Source: Micavibrio sp. (lineage in GTDB: Bacteria; Patescibacteriota; Minisyncoccia; Moranbacterales; GCA-2747515). From it: 40,344 bases of DNA. Numbering within the stretch: position 1 is the first letter of the stretch; each line of letters starts with the position of its first letter. The stretch lies in assembly GCA_020718085.1 (NCBI GenBank), contig DYDB01000010.1, positions 1 to 40,344 of the forward strand, in the 5' to 3' direction. This document shows positions 31,997 through 39,897 of the stretch, one piece after another. The notes beneath the pieces are model-generated. The model made no database searches. It saw nothing but the letters and a program-made list of their open reading frames with translations, and had not been told where the DNA came from. Both the position numbers and the translations under genes were made by a program.

Positions 31997-32431
31997 TTAG
32001 ATATTGAGAGCTTCTTCGAGTTTCTCATCAATCTTCTCTCCTGTTTCTTTTAGTTGTTTTTTGTCTTCGCGTTGTGCTTTGTCAAATTGTTTTGCGAAGT
32101 CGGCAAGCGGTGGAAGTTCTGCGGCATTAACGATGAGATAACGCAAGATCTCTTGATTGAGATTAAGTTGGCGTGTGATCTCTGCAACAGCACCTTCTGT
32201 TGTTGCGCCAGTTTCTTCACATTCGTCTTTTCCAGGAAGTGTAAAGCGTTGTACGAAATATGTACCACGCCAGTTATGTTTGACTTCGTATGCGAGTTTG
32301 CGATCAAACTCGAGAGCATTTCCGGTCCATGTGCCACCTGCAGTTTCTACAAGGGCGTGGATCTCATCTTTGATGCGGGCAAATTCCGGCTTTTTTGCTT
32401 CCGCGATGAGGAACATCAATTCGTATTCCAT
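31997..32431 (-). CDS. rpsF: 30S ribosomal protein S6
   Basis: The 144-residue protein begins MEYELMFLI and contains LAYEVKHNWRGTYFVQRF and NLNQEILRYLIV, as in S6. The C-terminal tail is Lys/Glu rich. The ATG at 32431 was preferred over an in-frame TTG at 32443. It is the first gene of the rpsF-ssb-rpsR cluster and is preceded by a 150-base structured leader. Confidence 0.93.
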   Translation of the reverse strand: MEYELMFLIAEAKKPEFARIKDEIHALVETAGGTWTGNALEFDRKLAYEVKHNWRGTYFVQRFTLPGKDECEETGATTEGAVAEITRQLNLNQEILRYLIVNAAELPPLADFAKQFDKAQREDKKQLKETGEKIDEKLEEALNI

Positions 32432-32483
32432 AGGAATAATCAATAGTGAATAATTAATAATGAATAACTAAAAAAAATAATAA

Positions 32484-32560
32484 TCCATTCAAAATCAAAA
32501 GCTCAAACGCTTTCCATGAATGGAAATGGTCTGCATCCTGTCCCGAAAAATTCGGGCGGA
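32484..32560 (-). promoter_or_regulatory. rpsF leader: candidate S6:S18-binding motif plus attenuator hairpin
   Basis: On the minus strand, GUAUUCC pairs with GGAUGC around a CCCGAA/UUCGGG hairpin (about 32533-32564), leaving an asymmetric internal loop. Next comes a long hairpin UCCAUUCA...UGAAUGGA (32524-32484) with GAAAGC/GCUUUU inside, followed by a run of U (plus-strand A-run 32470-32477). S6:S18-binding leaders with a CCG-containing stem-loop are known in front of rpsF in many bacteria; the match here is by layout only. The hairpin plus U-run suggests transcription attenuation. This accounts for most of the 370-bp gap. Confidence 0.5.
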
Positions 32561-32589
32561 ATACAATGGACTTTTGAAGTTGTGAACGC

Positions 32590-32618
32590 AGTCTAGCATG
32601 TCTATGACGTTTTGACAA
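32590..32618 (-). promoter_or_regulatory. Promoter of the rpsF-ssb-rpsR cluster
   Basis: On the minus strand TTGTCA (32618-32613), a 17-base spacer and TAGACT (32595-32590), with a TG two bases before the -10. Confidence 0.65.
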
Positions 32619-32814
32619 GGTTCTCCAAAACATTTTGATATTTAAATTGAAATAAAAGTAAAAGAAGATTCTGAAAGAAAAAATATAGGGCATGAAAGAA
32701 ATATGGTACATGTGCGTAGTATTGTGCAGAAAGTACACATCATGCTTATTCTGGAGAGCACTTGTGGTGTAGAAATTAATAATTGGTATAATAATTTTTT
32801 CAACATAAAGATCT

Positions 32815-33714
32815 ATGATCAATCATAAAAAGGGATTATTCGCTGCCGTTGCCGTTCTTGGAGGAGTTTTTTTGTTAACAGGATGTGCGTTACCCGGTCA
32901 ACAAAAAGAGCAAGTGCAACAACAAATAACAACACGAGGATCTGGCATGCAACAACAAAATAATGTACAACAAGGTGCTGCAAATCGTATGAATGGTGGT
33001 ATGGGACAAGGCGAACATATGACCAATATTGATAGTATCGCAAAGGGAGAATTGAGCGAAGCGGAAAAAGAAGGTATTTTGCAGATGCGCGAAGAAGAAA
33101 AATTAGCGCGAGATGTTTATGCGGCACTTGGTGCAAAATGGGGTCAGAATGTCTTCCTTAACATCACATCCAGTGAACAAACACATATGGATGAAGTTAA
33201 ATTGTTGATCGATCGTTATGGATTAACTGATCCGGCAACAGATGGTACAGCTGGCAAATTTGTGTCCGCTGAAATGCAAAAATTGTATAACGATCTGATC
33301 GCACAAGGAAACACATCTCTCGTTGATGCGTTTAAAGTTGGTGCAACAATTGAGGATATGGACATCAAGGATCTTCAAGATCTCACAACTGCAACGGATA
33401 ATGCAGATATTAAATATGTTTATGAGAATCTCATGAACGGTTCAAAGAGACATTTGCAATCATTTGTAAAAAATCTTTCAAAAAATAGTGCAACATATAC
33501 ACCGCAATACATTTCACAAACCGACCTTGATACGATCATTGGTATGGATCGAGAAAATGGTGGCAAATCAAATGGTGGATGTATGAAGGATGATGCTTCA
33601 TGTGATATGCAGGGAAGTGGTGGATGTATGGACGGAACAACATGTGGCATGCATGATGGATCTGGTGCAGGACAAGGGAACGGTGCCGGCAGCGGCATGC
33701 GTCAAGCACAATAA
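32815..33714 (+). CDS. Lipoprotein with DUF2202 ferritin-like domain and Cys/Met/His-rich tail
   Basis: The 299-residue protein has a lipoprotein signal (LLTGC, lipidated Cys at 24), a Gln/Asn/Met-rich linker to about residue 75, and a DUF2202 domain (about 80-225) with MREEEKLARDVYAAL, SEQTHMDEVKLLIDRYG and GSKRHLQSFVKNL. These Glu and His positions are those of a ferritin-like four-helix fold. The C-terminal 55 residues contain repeated GGCM, CDMQ and CGMH units, a likely soft-metal (copper or iron) ligand set. It should sit on the outer face of the membrane. No neighbour explains its role. Confidence 0.85.
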   Translation: MINHKKGLFAAVAVLGGVFLLTGCALPGQQKEQVQQQITTRGSGMQQQNNVQQGAANRMNGGMGQGEHMTNIDSIAKGELSEAEKEGILQMREEEKLARDVYAALGAKWGQNVFLNITSSEQTHMDEVKLLIDRYGLTDPATDGTAGKFVSAEMQKLYNDLIAQGNTSLVDAFKVGATIEDMDIKDLQDLTTATDNADIKYVYENLMNGSKRHLQSFVKNLSKNSATYTPQYISQTDLDTIIGMDRENGGKSNGGCMKDDASCDMQGSGGCMDGTTCGMHDGSGAGQGNGAGSGMRQAQ

Positions 33715-33736
33715 AATATTGACAATGTAAAACCAC

Positions 33737-33766
33737 AAAACACTCCTTGATCATGGGAGTGTTTTT
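33737..33766 (+). terminator. Terminator of the DUF2202 lipoprotein gene
   Basis: ACACTCC and GGGAGTGT pair around a loop with TGATCA, flanked by AAAA and followed by TTTTT. Confidence 0.8.
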
Positions 33767-33890
33767 GTATTCCAGAATGTGTTCGCTCAGGAGGAATACA
33801 ATGTGATTTATTGAGTTTCACATACGGATGTGTCACAATGAGGATGTGTGAGAATTTATAAATTTATTTAAAATTAGTGGTGTCAAATCA

Positions 33891-34367
33891 ATGAAAATAA
33901 ATATAAATGAACTTCGTGCATTCTTGATCAAGGCAAAAAAGTCTACATATGCGGCTGGAGAGAGTGCAAGAAAAGTTATACAAGAGGACAAATCAACGAC
34001 CATGGTTTTTGAGGAAGAGAATTGGAAATATCATGACAACTATTTTGGAGGAGAGCCATATGGTGGACGAGAAGTAGTTTTTTTCCACGGTGAGCCGGCA
34101 TATATGATGGTATATTATGGATGGGTGGACGAGAATGTGGCAGATGTAAAGTTGGTCTATGGAATTTTGCAAAGTGCACTGACATGTGTATCTGAGGACA
34201 AACCGTTCCGTGGACCGAAGAAATATGTGCAGGATGAATTGATATATGTAAATCACTTTGAAGGTGAAATAGAAAATTTTTTTGGTCATGAGATGATCCT
34301 CAATGAAAATGGAGAAAAGATGTACGAAGCAAGGTATATAGGAGGCTTAGTGGATCAGCGAAGATAA
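33891..34367 (+). CDS. DUF5680-like protein
   Basis: The 158-residue protein contains LRAFLIKAKKSTYAAG, WKYHDNYFGGEPYGGREVVFFHGEPAYMMVYYG, and a C-terminal FRGPKKYVQDELIYVNHFEG with NENGEKMYEARYIGGLV. This pattern is found in a small family of unknown function often fused to XRE-type DNA-binding domains in other bacteria; no such domain is present here. It lies 16 bases before the Nudix gene and may share its transcript. No Shine-Dalgarno sequence is seen. Confidence 0.65.
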   Translation: MKININELRAFLIKAKKSTYAAGESARKVIQEDKSTTMVFEEENWKYHDNYFGGEPYGGREVVFFHGEPAYMMVYYGWVDENVADVKLVYGILQSALTCVSEDKPFRGPKKYVQDELIYVNHFEGEIENFFGHEMILNENGEKMYEARYIGGLVDQRR

Positions 34368-34383
34368 TTAATTTTTTGACTGA

Positions 34384-34824
34384 ATGGCATATTATAACAA
34401 AATTGGACTACTTGTCTTAAATGCAGATCGAACGATGTTTTTAGCTTGTGAACCGGGTGTTCTGTATAAGGACAAATCAGTATCGCAATACTTGATGCCT
34501 GGTGGTCAATTTTTAGAAGACACTGTAGAAGCATGTCTTAGGGCAGAGATCAAAGAAGAATTAGGTTGTGATATTGATATGGATAGCATTGAATTTGTCG
34601 GGGAATATAATGATGTTGCAGCATCTGGGTTGAATCGTGATGTCATGATCAAATTATATACGGGCAAGTTAATTGGCGTGCCAGTCGCATCAACAGAGAT
34701 TGGCGCGTTGCATTGGATTGGTGTAAAAGATATTAATAACGAAAAGTTGTCGCCCATCATTAAGAACAAAATAATCCCAGATCTGCTCAAAAGAGGAATG
34801 TTGAAGAGACTTAAAAATAATTGA
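34384..34824 (+). CDS. Nudix hydrolase
   Basis: The 146-residue protein has a Nudix box GGQFLEDTVEACLRAEIKEELG. The conserved Arg is replaced by Ala and the first Glu by Asp, but the metal-binding glutamates (AEIKEELG) remain, so hydrolase activity is likely. It would cleave a nucleoside diphosphate linked to another moiety; the substrate is unknown. Unlike the nrtR product it has no winged helix. It lies between the DUF5680-like gene and uvrB. Confidence 0.83.
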   Translation: MAYYNKIGLLVLNADRTMFLACEPGVLYKDKSVSQYLMPGGQFLEDTVEACLRAEIKEELGCDIDMDSIEFVGEYNDVAASGLNRDVMIKLYTGKLIGVPVASTEIGALHWIGVKDINNEKLSPIIKNKIIPDLLKRGMLKRLKNN

Positions 34825-34856
34825 AATTTGTACGCAATTATGCCACAATGGTGCAT

Positions 34857-36815
34857 ATGCAAGAATTTATACTCCACAAACAATTTGAGCCAACAGGAGA
34901 CCAGCCGACAGCAATTATGGCGCTGACGGAAGGCATCGTGCGTGGTGACAAAGCACAGACGTTACTGGGTGTGACAGGTTCGGGAAAGACGTTCACTGTG
35001 GCAAATGTCATCGAAAAAGTGCAGAAACCAACTCTTGTGATCGCGCATAATAAAACACTTGCAGCACAACTTGTACAAGAATTTCGCACATTTTTTCCAA
35101 CAAATGCGGTGGAATACTTTGTGTCATATTATGATTATTACCAGCCGGAAGCCTATGTACATGCATCAGATACCTATATTGATAAAGAAGTAGAGATCAA
35201 TGAAGAGATCGATCGATTGCGTCATGCTGCAACAGCGGCACTTCTTACACGTCGTGATGTGATCATTGTGGCGAGTGTGTCGTGTATTTATGGCTTGGGA
35301 TCACCGGAATTTTATCGTGACAGTATGATCACGATTACTATTGGCGATACGATCGATCGTGAAGCGTTGATGGCAAAATTAATCGATCAACACTATGAAC
35401 GCAATGATATTTTACAGAGATCGCGGTTTCGTGCAACAGGTCCAACGATCGATATTGTGCCGGCAGGACGTGAGGCGATCATTCGTATTGTGCTTCGCGG
35501 ATCGCGTGTTGCGGCGATCATGGAATTGGACATTGTGAGTGGTGAGAGACGAGTGGATATGGATCAGGTGATCATCTATCCTGCCAAACACTTTGTTGTG
35601 CCGGAGCCTGTGCTTAAAGAATCTTTGACACAAATTGAAAATGATCTCACAAAACAATTAAGACTTTTTCAAAAAGAAAACAAATTACTCGAAGCGCAGC
35701 GATTGGAGATGCGTACCAGGCAAGATCTGGAAATGATGCGTGAACTGGGATATTGTAATGGAATTGAAAATTATTCACTTTATCTTACACAACGCAAAGT
35801 GGGCGAGGCACCATATACGCTCATGGATTATTTTCCCAAAGACTATCTTCTTGTGATCGATGAGTCACATGTGACTGTTCCGCAAATTAGCGGAATGTCT
35901 ATTGGCGATCGTGCACGCAAACAAAACCTTGTGAATTTTGGATTTCGTTTACCGAGTGCGTTGGATAATCGTCCACTAAATTTTGATGAATTTCAAAATC
36001 GTATGGGACAAACGATCTATGTATCAGCGACGCCTGCAAATTATGAAAAAGAAAAAAGTTCGCAAATTGTGGAGCAGATCATTCGTCCAACAGGACTGAT
36101 CGATCCAGAGCTCATCATTCGACCGACAGGTGGACAAATTAAAGATGTCATTGAAGAAATTGCCGAGGTAGCGAATAAAAAGGAGCGAATTTTGATCACG
36201 ACACTCACTAAAAAACAAGCAGAAGACCTCTCAGAATATTTGGAGGATCATAAGATCAAAGCAAAATATCTTCATTCTGATGTGGACACATTGGATCGTA
36301 TCACCATTCTCGAGGAATTGCGTCGGGGCGTCTTTGATGTATTAGTGGGTGTGAATTTGTTGCGCGAAGGATTGGATCTGCCAGAAGTATCGCTTGTGGC
36401 AATTTTGGATGCTGATAAGGAAGGGTTTTTGCGATCTGAAGTATCGCTTATCCAGACGATTGGGCGTGCTGCACGTAATGTGGGAGGTCGTGTGATACTT
36501 TATGCGGACAAAATTACCGGATCACTTAAAAGAGCAATCGATGAAACAGAACGTCGTCGCGTGATCCAATTGGCATACAATAAAGAGCACAATATTACAC
36601 CACAGACAATCCAAAAAAATATTGCGTCAATTGTAAAAACGGAAGATTCTCAGATCAAAGAAGCAAAAGAGTTTATCACACTTGCACGAATCGAAAATAT
36701 TGAAGGTTATCTCAAACAACGTGAATCTGATATGCGAAAAGCTGCAGCAGGATTAAATTTTGAAGAAGCAGCGATGATCCGTGATGAAATTAAAGAATTA
36801 CGCAAGCTACGATAA
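34857..36815 (+). CDS. uvrB: Excinuclease ABC subunit B
   Basis: About 652 residues: Walker A GVTGSGKT (38-45), the beta-hairpin segment YYDYYQPEAYV, LVIDESHVTVPQI, YVSATPA, helicase motifs IGRAARNVGGRVILYAD, and the C-terminal UVR domain with FEEAAMIRDEIKELR. It verifies DNA damage and recruits UvrC in nucleotide-excision repair. ATG 34857 fits the family N-terminus; ATG 34848 and TTG 34821 are upstream in frame. TTGAAA (34821) and CACAAT (34844) are 17 bases apart, so the message may begin at or very near 34857 and be leaderless. Confidence 0.96.
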   Translation: MQEFILHKQFEPTGDQPTAIMALTEGIVRGDKAQTLLGVTGSGKTFTVANVIEKVQKPTLVIAHNKTLAAQLVQEFRTFFPTNAVEYFVSYYDYYQPEAYVHASDTYIDKEVEINEEIDRLRHAATAALLTRRDVIIVASVSCIYGLGSPEFYRDSMITITIGDTIDREALMAKLIDQHYERNDILQRSRFRATGPTIDIVPAGREAIIRIVLRGSRVAAIMELDIVSGERRVDMDQVIIYPAKHFVVPEPVLKESLTQIENDLTKQLRLFQKENKLLEAQRLEMRTRQDLEMMRELGYCNGIENYSLYLTQRKVGEAPYTLMDYFPKDYLLVIDESHVTVPQISGMSIGDRARKQNLVNFGFRLPSALDNRPLNFDEFQNRMGQTIYVSATPANYEKEKSSQIVEQIIRPTGLIDPELIIRPTGGQIKDVIEEIAEVANKKERILITTLTKKQAEDLSEYLEDHKIKAKYLHSDVDTLDRITILEELRRGVFDVLVGVNLLREGLDLPEVSLVAILDADKEGFLRSEVSLIQTIGRAARNVGGRVILYADKITGSLKRAIDETERRRVIQLAYNKEHNITPQTIQKNIASIVKTEDSQIKEAKEFITLARIENIEGYLKQRESDMRKAAAGLNFEEAAMIRDEIKELRKLR

Positions 36816-36848
36816 TTAATTTTTCAAATTTTTTAATTCTGAACAATG

Positions 36849-36889
36849 GTTACATAATCTCACGGCCGTAAGATTATGTAACTTTTTTT
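36849..36889 (+). terminator. Terminator of uvrB
   Basis: GTTACATAATCT (36849-36860) pairs perfectly with AGATTATGTAAC (36871-36882), the loop holds ACGGCCGT, and seven T follow. Confidence 0.95.
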
Positions 36890-37052
36890 GTGTAGAAATA
36901 TGATCTTGAAGAATGAGAGCTTGCCAAAATCAAATTGACAGAAAAATGCTTTTTTTATATTCTTGTTTTATACGCTGTCGCATATCACGTTTCGGAAAGG
37001 CCGTTATGTTGATGACAGGTTTGCAGATGCTTCCAGACACAGGAGGTTCACG

Positions 37053-37214
37053 ATGAAAAAGCAGTTCTTTGGTTGTTCACCCCCGAGTTTCACTACTCTC
37101 CTCGCGCAGGAAATGGGCTCAACGGCAATGTCATGCACATCGACCTCAGTCATGATCGCCATCACCGGTAAAGCAGCAGGCTACATGCAAGCCTCGGAGA
37201 CCGCCACCAGATGA
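37053..37214 (+). CDS. Possible small protein of 53 residues with a strong ribosome-binding site
   Basis: CAGGAGGTTCACG places AGGAGG at an ideal distance from ATG 37053, in a genome where most genes lack such a site. The product is Ser/Thr/Met rich (MKKQFFGCSPPSFTTLL near its start) with no recognisable family. The surrounding 36970-37370 region is richer in GC than its neighbours. Between uvrB (36815) and the next gene (37485) this ORF, a structured RNA-like segment and two terminators are all that I see. The ORF could be a leader peptide or part of an RNA gene. Confidence 0.4.
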   Translation: MKKQFFGCSPPSFTTLLAQEMGSTAMSCTSTSVMIAITGKAAGYMQASETATR

Positions 37215-37335
37215 AAAGGCCACCAGTCCTTTTAACAAGACAAGGAGAGAAAAACGCTCCATGGGAGGCTAAGTAGAAGAGCGGCTTAGCTCATCCCAAG
37301 AAAAATCGCTCTACAAGAGTAACACCTCAAAAATC
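37215..37335 (+). ncRNA. Structured RNA-like segment of unknown class
   Basis: Three consecutive stems can form: AAAAGG with CCTTTT (37215-37232), GGAG with CTCC, and GGGAGGCTAAG with CTTAGCTCATCCC, the last around an 11-base loop. A strong terminator follows directly. No protein frame spans it. I do not recognise 6S RNA, SRP RNA, tmRNA or RNase P here. Confidence 0.35.
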
Positions 37336-37372
37336 ACGTGCAGTAGCCAATCGGTTGCTGCACGTTCTTTTT
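37336..37372 (+). terminator. Terminator after the small ORF / structured RNA segment
   Basis: ACGTGCAG (37336-37343) pairs with CTGCACGT (37358-37365), with CC/GG inside, followed by TCTTTTT. Confidence 0.88.
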
Positions 37373-37386
37373 GTCAAGAGGTGCTA

Positions 37387-37415
37387 TTGCCCAGAGGCTC
37401 TTTTCATGCTATAAT
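37387..37415 (+). promoter_or_regulatory. Promoter of the muramidase-like gene
   Basis: TTGCCC (37387-37392), a 17-base spacer and TATAAT (37410-37415) with TGC immediately before it (extended -10). Confidence 0.65.
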
Positions 37416-37423
37416 TAAAACAA

Positions 37424-37472
37424 GAGAATATAAGTTCAACAAAGCGGGTGCCTCTCGCTTTTTTCTATTCTC
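37424..37472 (+). other. Promoter-proximal hairpin enclosing a terminator-like stem
   Basis: GAGAATA (37424-37430) pairs with TATTCTC (37466-37472) and encloses AAAGCG/CGCTTT followed by T-run. It starts at about the transcription start and ends 12 bases before the start codon, as in the leader at 30304. Confidence 0.5.
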
Positions 37473-37484
37473 ATAAATAAAAAT

Positions 37485-38093
37485 ATGAAAAAAAAGATCA
37501 AAAAATTGCATAAAATAAAGGAAAAATGGTATACGCATATTGTTCGTAATCACGTAATTGTTGCATTGTCCCTTGCTTTGTATGGAGGTGTTTTTGGTGT
37601 AATCATGTTGATCAATATGATCAATCAAGATTTTGATCGCGCAAATCATCAAATTATTTCTTTTGATCGCACAAATCCTGTCGTGCTTGCACAAACGACA
37701 AAAATGTTACAAGGATATCCAATGGAGGCAATGGCACCATATATTGCGCAACAAGATCCTCAAGTAGCTGCTTTTTTGGTGGCAATAGCAAAAAAAGAAA
37801 GCGCATGGGGTAAACGTGCACCGAAATTAAATGGGGAGGATTGTTTTAATTATTGGGGATTCAGACAAAAAAGAGAACGTATGGGAAGTGGTGGACATAC
37901 GTGTTTTGATTCACCGCGTGAAGCGGTGGCAGTCGTCTCTGATCGTATTGAAGATTTGATCAAAAAAAAATATGACACTCCACAAGAAATGGTTGTGTGG
38001 AAGTGTGGATATACGTGCCAAGGACACAGTAATACAAGTGTTGCAAAATGGATTCAAGATGTGGATTATTACTACAATATGATGTACCAGTAA
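37485..38093 (+). CDS. Membrane-anchored muramidase/glucosaminidase-like protein
   Basis: The 202-residue protein has a basic N-terminus, one membrane helix (about 25-46), and an extracytoplasmic domain with FLVAIAKKESAWGKRAP, CFNYWGFR and HTCFDSPREAVAVVSDRI. The KKESAWG Glu and the NYWGFR segment resemble the catalytic region of lysozyme-like peptidoglycan hydrolases of the glucosaminidase group. Four Cys may form disulfides. It would remodel peptidoglycan. No Shine-Dalgarno sequence precedes the ATG. Confidence 0.65.
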   Translation: MKKKIKKLHKIKEKWYTHIVRNHVIVALSLALYGGVFGVIMLINMINQDFDRANHQIISFDRTNPVVLAQTTKMLQGYPMEAMAPYIAQQDPQVAAFLVAIAKKESAWGKRAPKLNGEDCFNYWGFRQKRERMGSGGHTCFDSPREAVAVVSDRIEDLIKKKYDTPQEMVVWKCGYTCQGHSNTSVAKWIQDVDYYYNMMYQ

Positions 38094-38100
38094 AATTTTT

Positions 38101-39234
38101 TTAGAAGAGAGAACATGGCGCGGAAATATTACTTTCCGCGTTTTTTTCTATAATATTGTTTGTTTTTGTAATGACAGATTGAAAAAAAGGACGCGGCTTG
38201 TCTGGATAAATGGTGTGACGCGCACAACGGATGCCATATTGTTGGTTGTTTGTGATCGTGGAATCTTTGATGATCATGTTGCCAATGCCATATGACGTGT
38301 TGAACCCAATGCCATTTTTTATATTGCCATCAAATATGCTATTTGTGACTGTGACAATATTGTCATAAATTTCAGTTTCAAGACCACTTTCACCATTGCG
38401 AAGAGATTCTGTGTGTGAGATGAGTACTAGCATGTGCGCATGGAGGTCGATGCCTTCCTCGCCATTTTCGATAATGTGAGAATTTTCGATTGTAACGCGA
38501 CCATCGCGGAGATACATGCCTTGATTTTTGTTATGTGTGATCGTAACATTGCGAAAGTATACATGTGGTAGCGTGCTCATTTCTTCTTCCGACAACCCAT
38601 AATATTCATAGGGAATCGGTTCATTGGAATCATCAATGATTGGAGCTCGATCACTCTTGCCCATGAGCACACCAAAATCGTCAGCATTGGATGCCGTAAT
38701 CTTGAGAAGTGTGGCAGATGTGTCATATGGGATCATGATCGCATTTTGTCCTCCGGAGATATGTAAATTGTACAAAGTGACATGATCTCCTGTTTGCACA
38801 ACGTTTTGTAAAGAAAGGGGATCATAGGATATGGTCACCTCACCTTGTCCGTGGAGAATGGTATGGTCCGGTATGATGAGTGATTCATTATACGTGCCAG
38901 AAGAAACAGTGACTATCGGCACATGTGATTTTTGAACATGTGCGAGGGCGTCTGTAATTGTGGTATAGGGAAAAAGTTGTGTTCCGGTGTGAATATTTGT
39001 AAGATCTGGTGTATGTGTCAAAGATAGTAATTTGTGTGTAATTACATCATATTGCTCAAAATATATAGTAGCTGGATGAGGGTCGGTTTTGTAATTTTGG
39101 TCAACAAATATAGCGGTTGTTGGTGGCATAGAGATGGTTGCAAGTGTTTCGTGTGCACTATAAAACTGTCCGCCATACCATATGCCGGCACAAATAAATA
39201 TGTAGATAAAAATACGAAAAATTAACCAATACAT
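38101..39234 (-). CDS. Right-handed beta-helix protein, membrane-anchored or secreted
   Basis: The 377-residue protein has an N-terminal hydrophobic helix (about 5-24) and from about residue 85 a parallel beta-helix: TVSSGTYNESLIIPDHTILHG followed by repeats such as VYFRNVTITHNKNQGMYLRDG, VTIENSHIIENGEEGIDLHAH and VTNSIFDGNIKNGIGFN. Such proteins bind or cleave polysaccharides; no pectate-lyase catalytic set is obvious, so a binding or structural role is as likely. Its last codons overlap the terminator of the convergent gene. Confidence 0.82.
   Translation of the reverse strand: MYWLIFRIFIYIFICAGIWYGGQFYSAHETLATISMPPTTAIFVDQNYKTDPHPATIYFEQYDVITHKLLSLTHTPDLTNIHTGTQLFPYTTITDALAHVQKSHVPIVTVSSGTYNESLIIPDHTILHGQGEVTISYDPLSLQNVVQTGDHVTLYNLHISGGQNAIMIPYDTSATLLKITASNADDFGVLMGKSDRAPIIDDSNEPIPYEYYGLSEEEMSTLPHVYFRNVTITHNKNQGMYLRDGRVTIENSHIIENGEEGIDLHAHMLVLISHTESLRNGESGLETEIYDNIVTVTNSIFDGNIKNGIGFNTSYGIGNMIIKDSTITNNQQYGIRCARHTIYPDKPRPFFQSVITKTNNIIEKNAESNISAPCSLF
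38117..38147 (+). terminator. Terminator of the muramidase-like gene, inside the convergent coding region
   Basis: CGCGGAAA (38119-38126) pairs with TTTCCGCG (38133-38140), followed by seven T. The hairpin encodes part of the last ten residues of the beta-helix protein. Confidence 0.85.
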
Positions 39235-39278
39235 ACTGTGCAGTATAAATTATTCTGTTTAATTTGTCGAAAAATAAA

Positions 39279-39307
39279 GAGGGTATATGACTTTGTCATA
39301 TACCCTC
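39279..39307 (-). terminator. Terminator of the 193-aa hypothetical gene
   Basis: GAGGGTATATGAC pairs with GTCATATACCCTC around a three-base loop. On the minus strand it is followed by TTTATTTTTCG. Confidence 0.85.
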
Positions 39308-39318
39308 AGTGAGCCTTC

Positions 39319-39897
39319 TCATTTCAAATGTGTTGCAATCAGTGTAACTGCATCATTGATATTCTCTGCAACATCACGAATCATTCTCTGTGTATTTCGT
39401 ACAAATGTGATCCGGATGTCATACATTTTAGTTTGACGATTGCGGCCAATCACGATTTTCAAGGGACGTTTTTCAGATTGCAAAATAATTTCTTGCAATT
39501 GTCTCACAATGTCATTGTATAGAGGTACATTTTCGTGCACGCTGATGGAGCAGGCAAGTCGTTTTTGTGTTACCCATTGTTCATTATAGATCTTGAATGC
39601 CTCACCACGTACGAGTGGCATTTTGTAGCGTTTTTTCAAGAGGAATTGCTTAGTGATGTCTTCTGGAAAAGAAAAAAACAAGCTGTTATTTTTCTTTTGC
39701 GCATGAATAAGCATTTCTTCGATGATGTGAGATGTTCTTTTGCGATCATCGAGGTAAATTGCACCGTCCAAGAAACAATGAAGATATGCTATCAGATCAT
39801 TTAAGACGATATCTATTTCAGCTGCTTTATTGATGTCCAAAGGCATGCCAAAATAAAAATCAATTTCACCAGCAACTCTAATCCGTTTTCGTGTCAT
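39319..39897 (-). CDS. Hypothetical protein, about 192 residues
   Basis: I do not recognise the family. The protein begins MTRKRIRVAGEIDFYFG, has no membrane helix and mixes alpha and beta segments; the C-terminal part (LKIVIGRNRQTKMYDIRITFVRNTQRMIRDVAENINDAVTLIATHL) looks like a small alpha/beta domain. The ATG at 39897 has GGGGGATCC just upstream, better than the upstream in-frame TTG at 39912. It has its own terminator and no operon partner. Confidence 0.7.
   Translation of the reverse strand: MTRKRIRVAGEIDFYFGMPLDINKAAEIDIVLNDLIAYLHCFLDGAIYLDDRKRTSHIIEEMLIHAQKKNNSLFFSFPEDITKQFLLKKRYKMPLVRGEAFKIYNEQWVTQKRLACSISVHENVPLYNDIVRQLQEIILQSEKRPLKIVIGRNRQTKMYDIRITFVRNTQRMIRDVAENINDAVTLIATHLK

Noticed and set aside
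32454-32822. Minus-strand frame of 122 codons in the rpsF upstream region
   Set aside because: It spans the rpsF promoter and leader hairpins and encodes a low-complexity aromatic-rich product.
36963-37052. Longer start (36963) for the small ORF downstream of uvrB
   Set aside because: No ribosome-binding site there; AGGAGG clearly marks ATG 37053.
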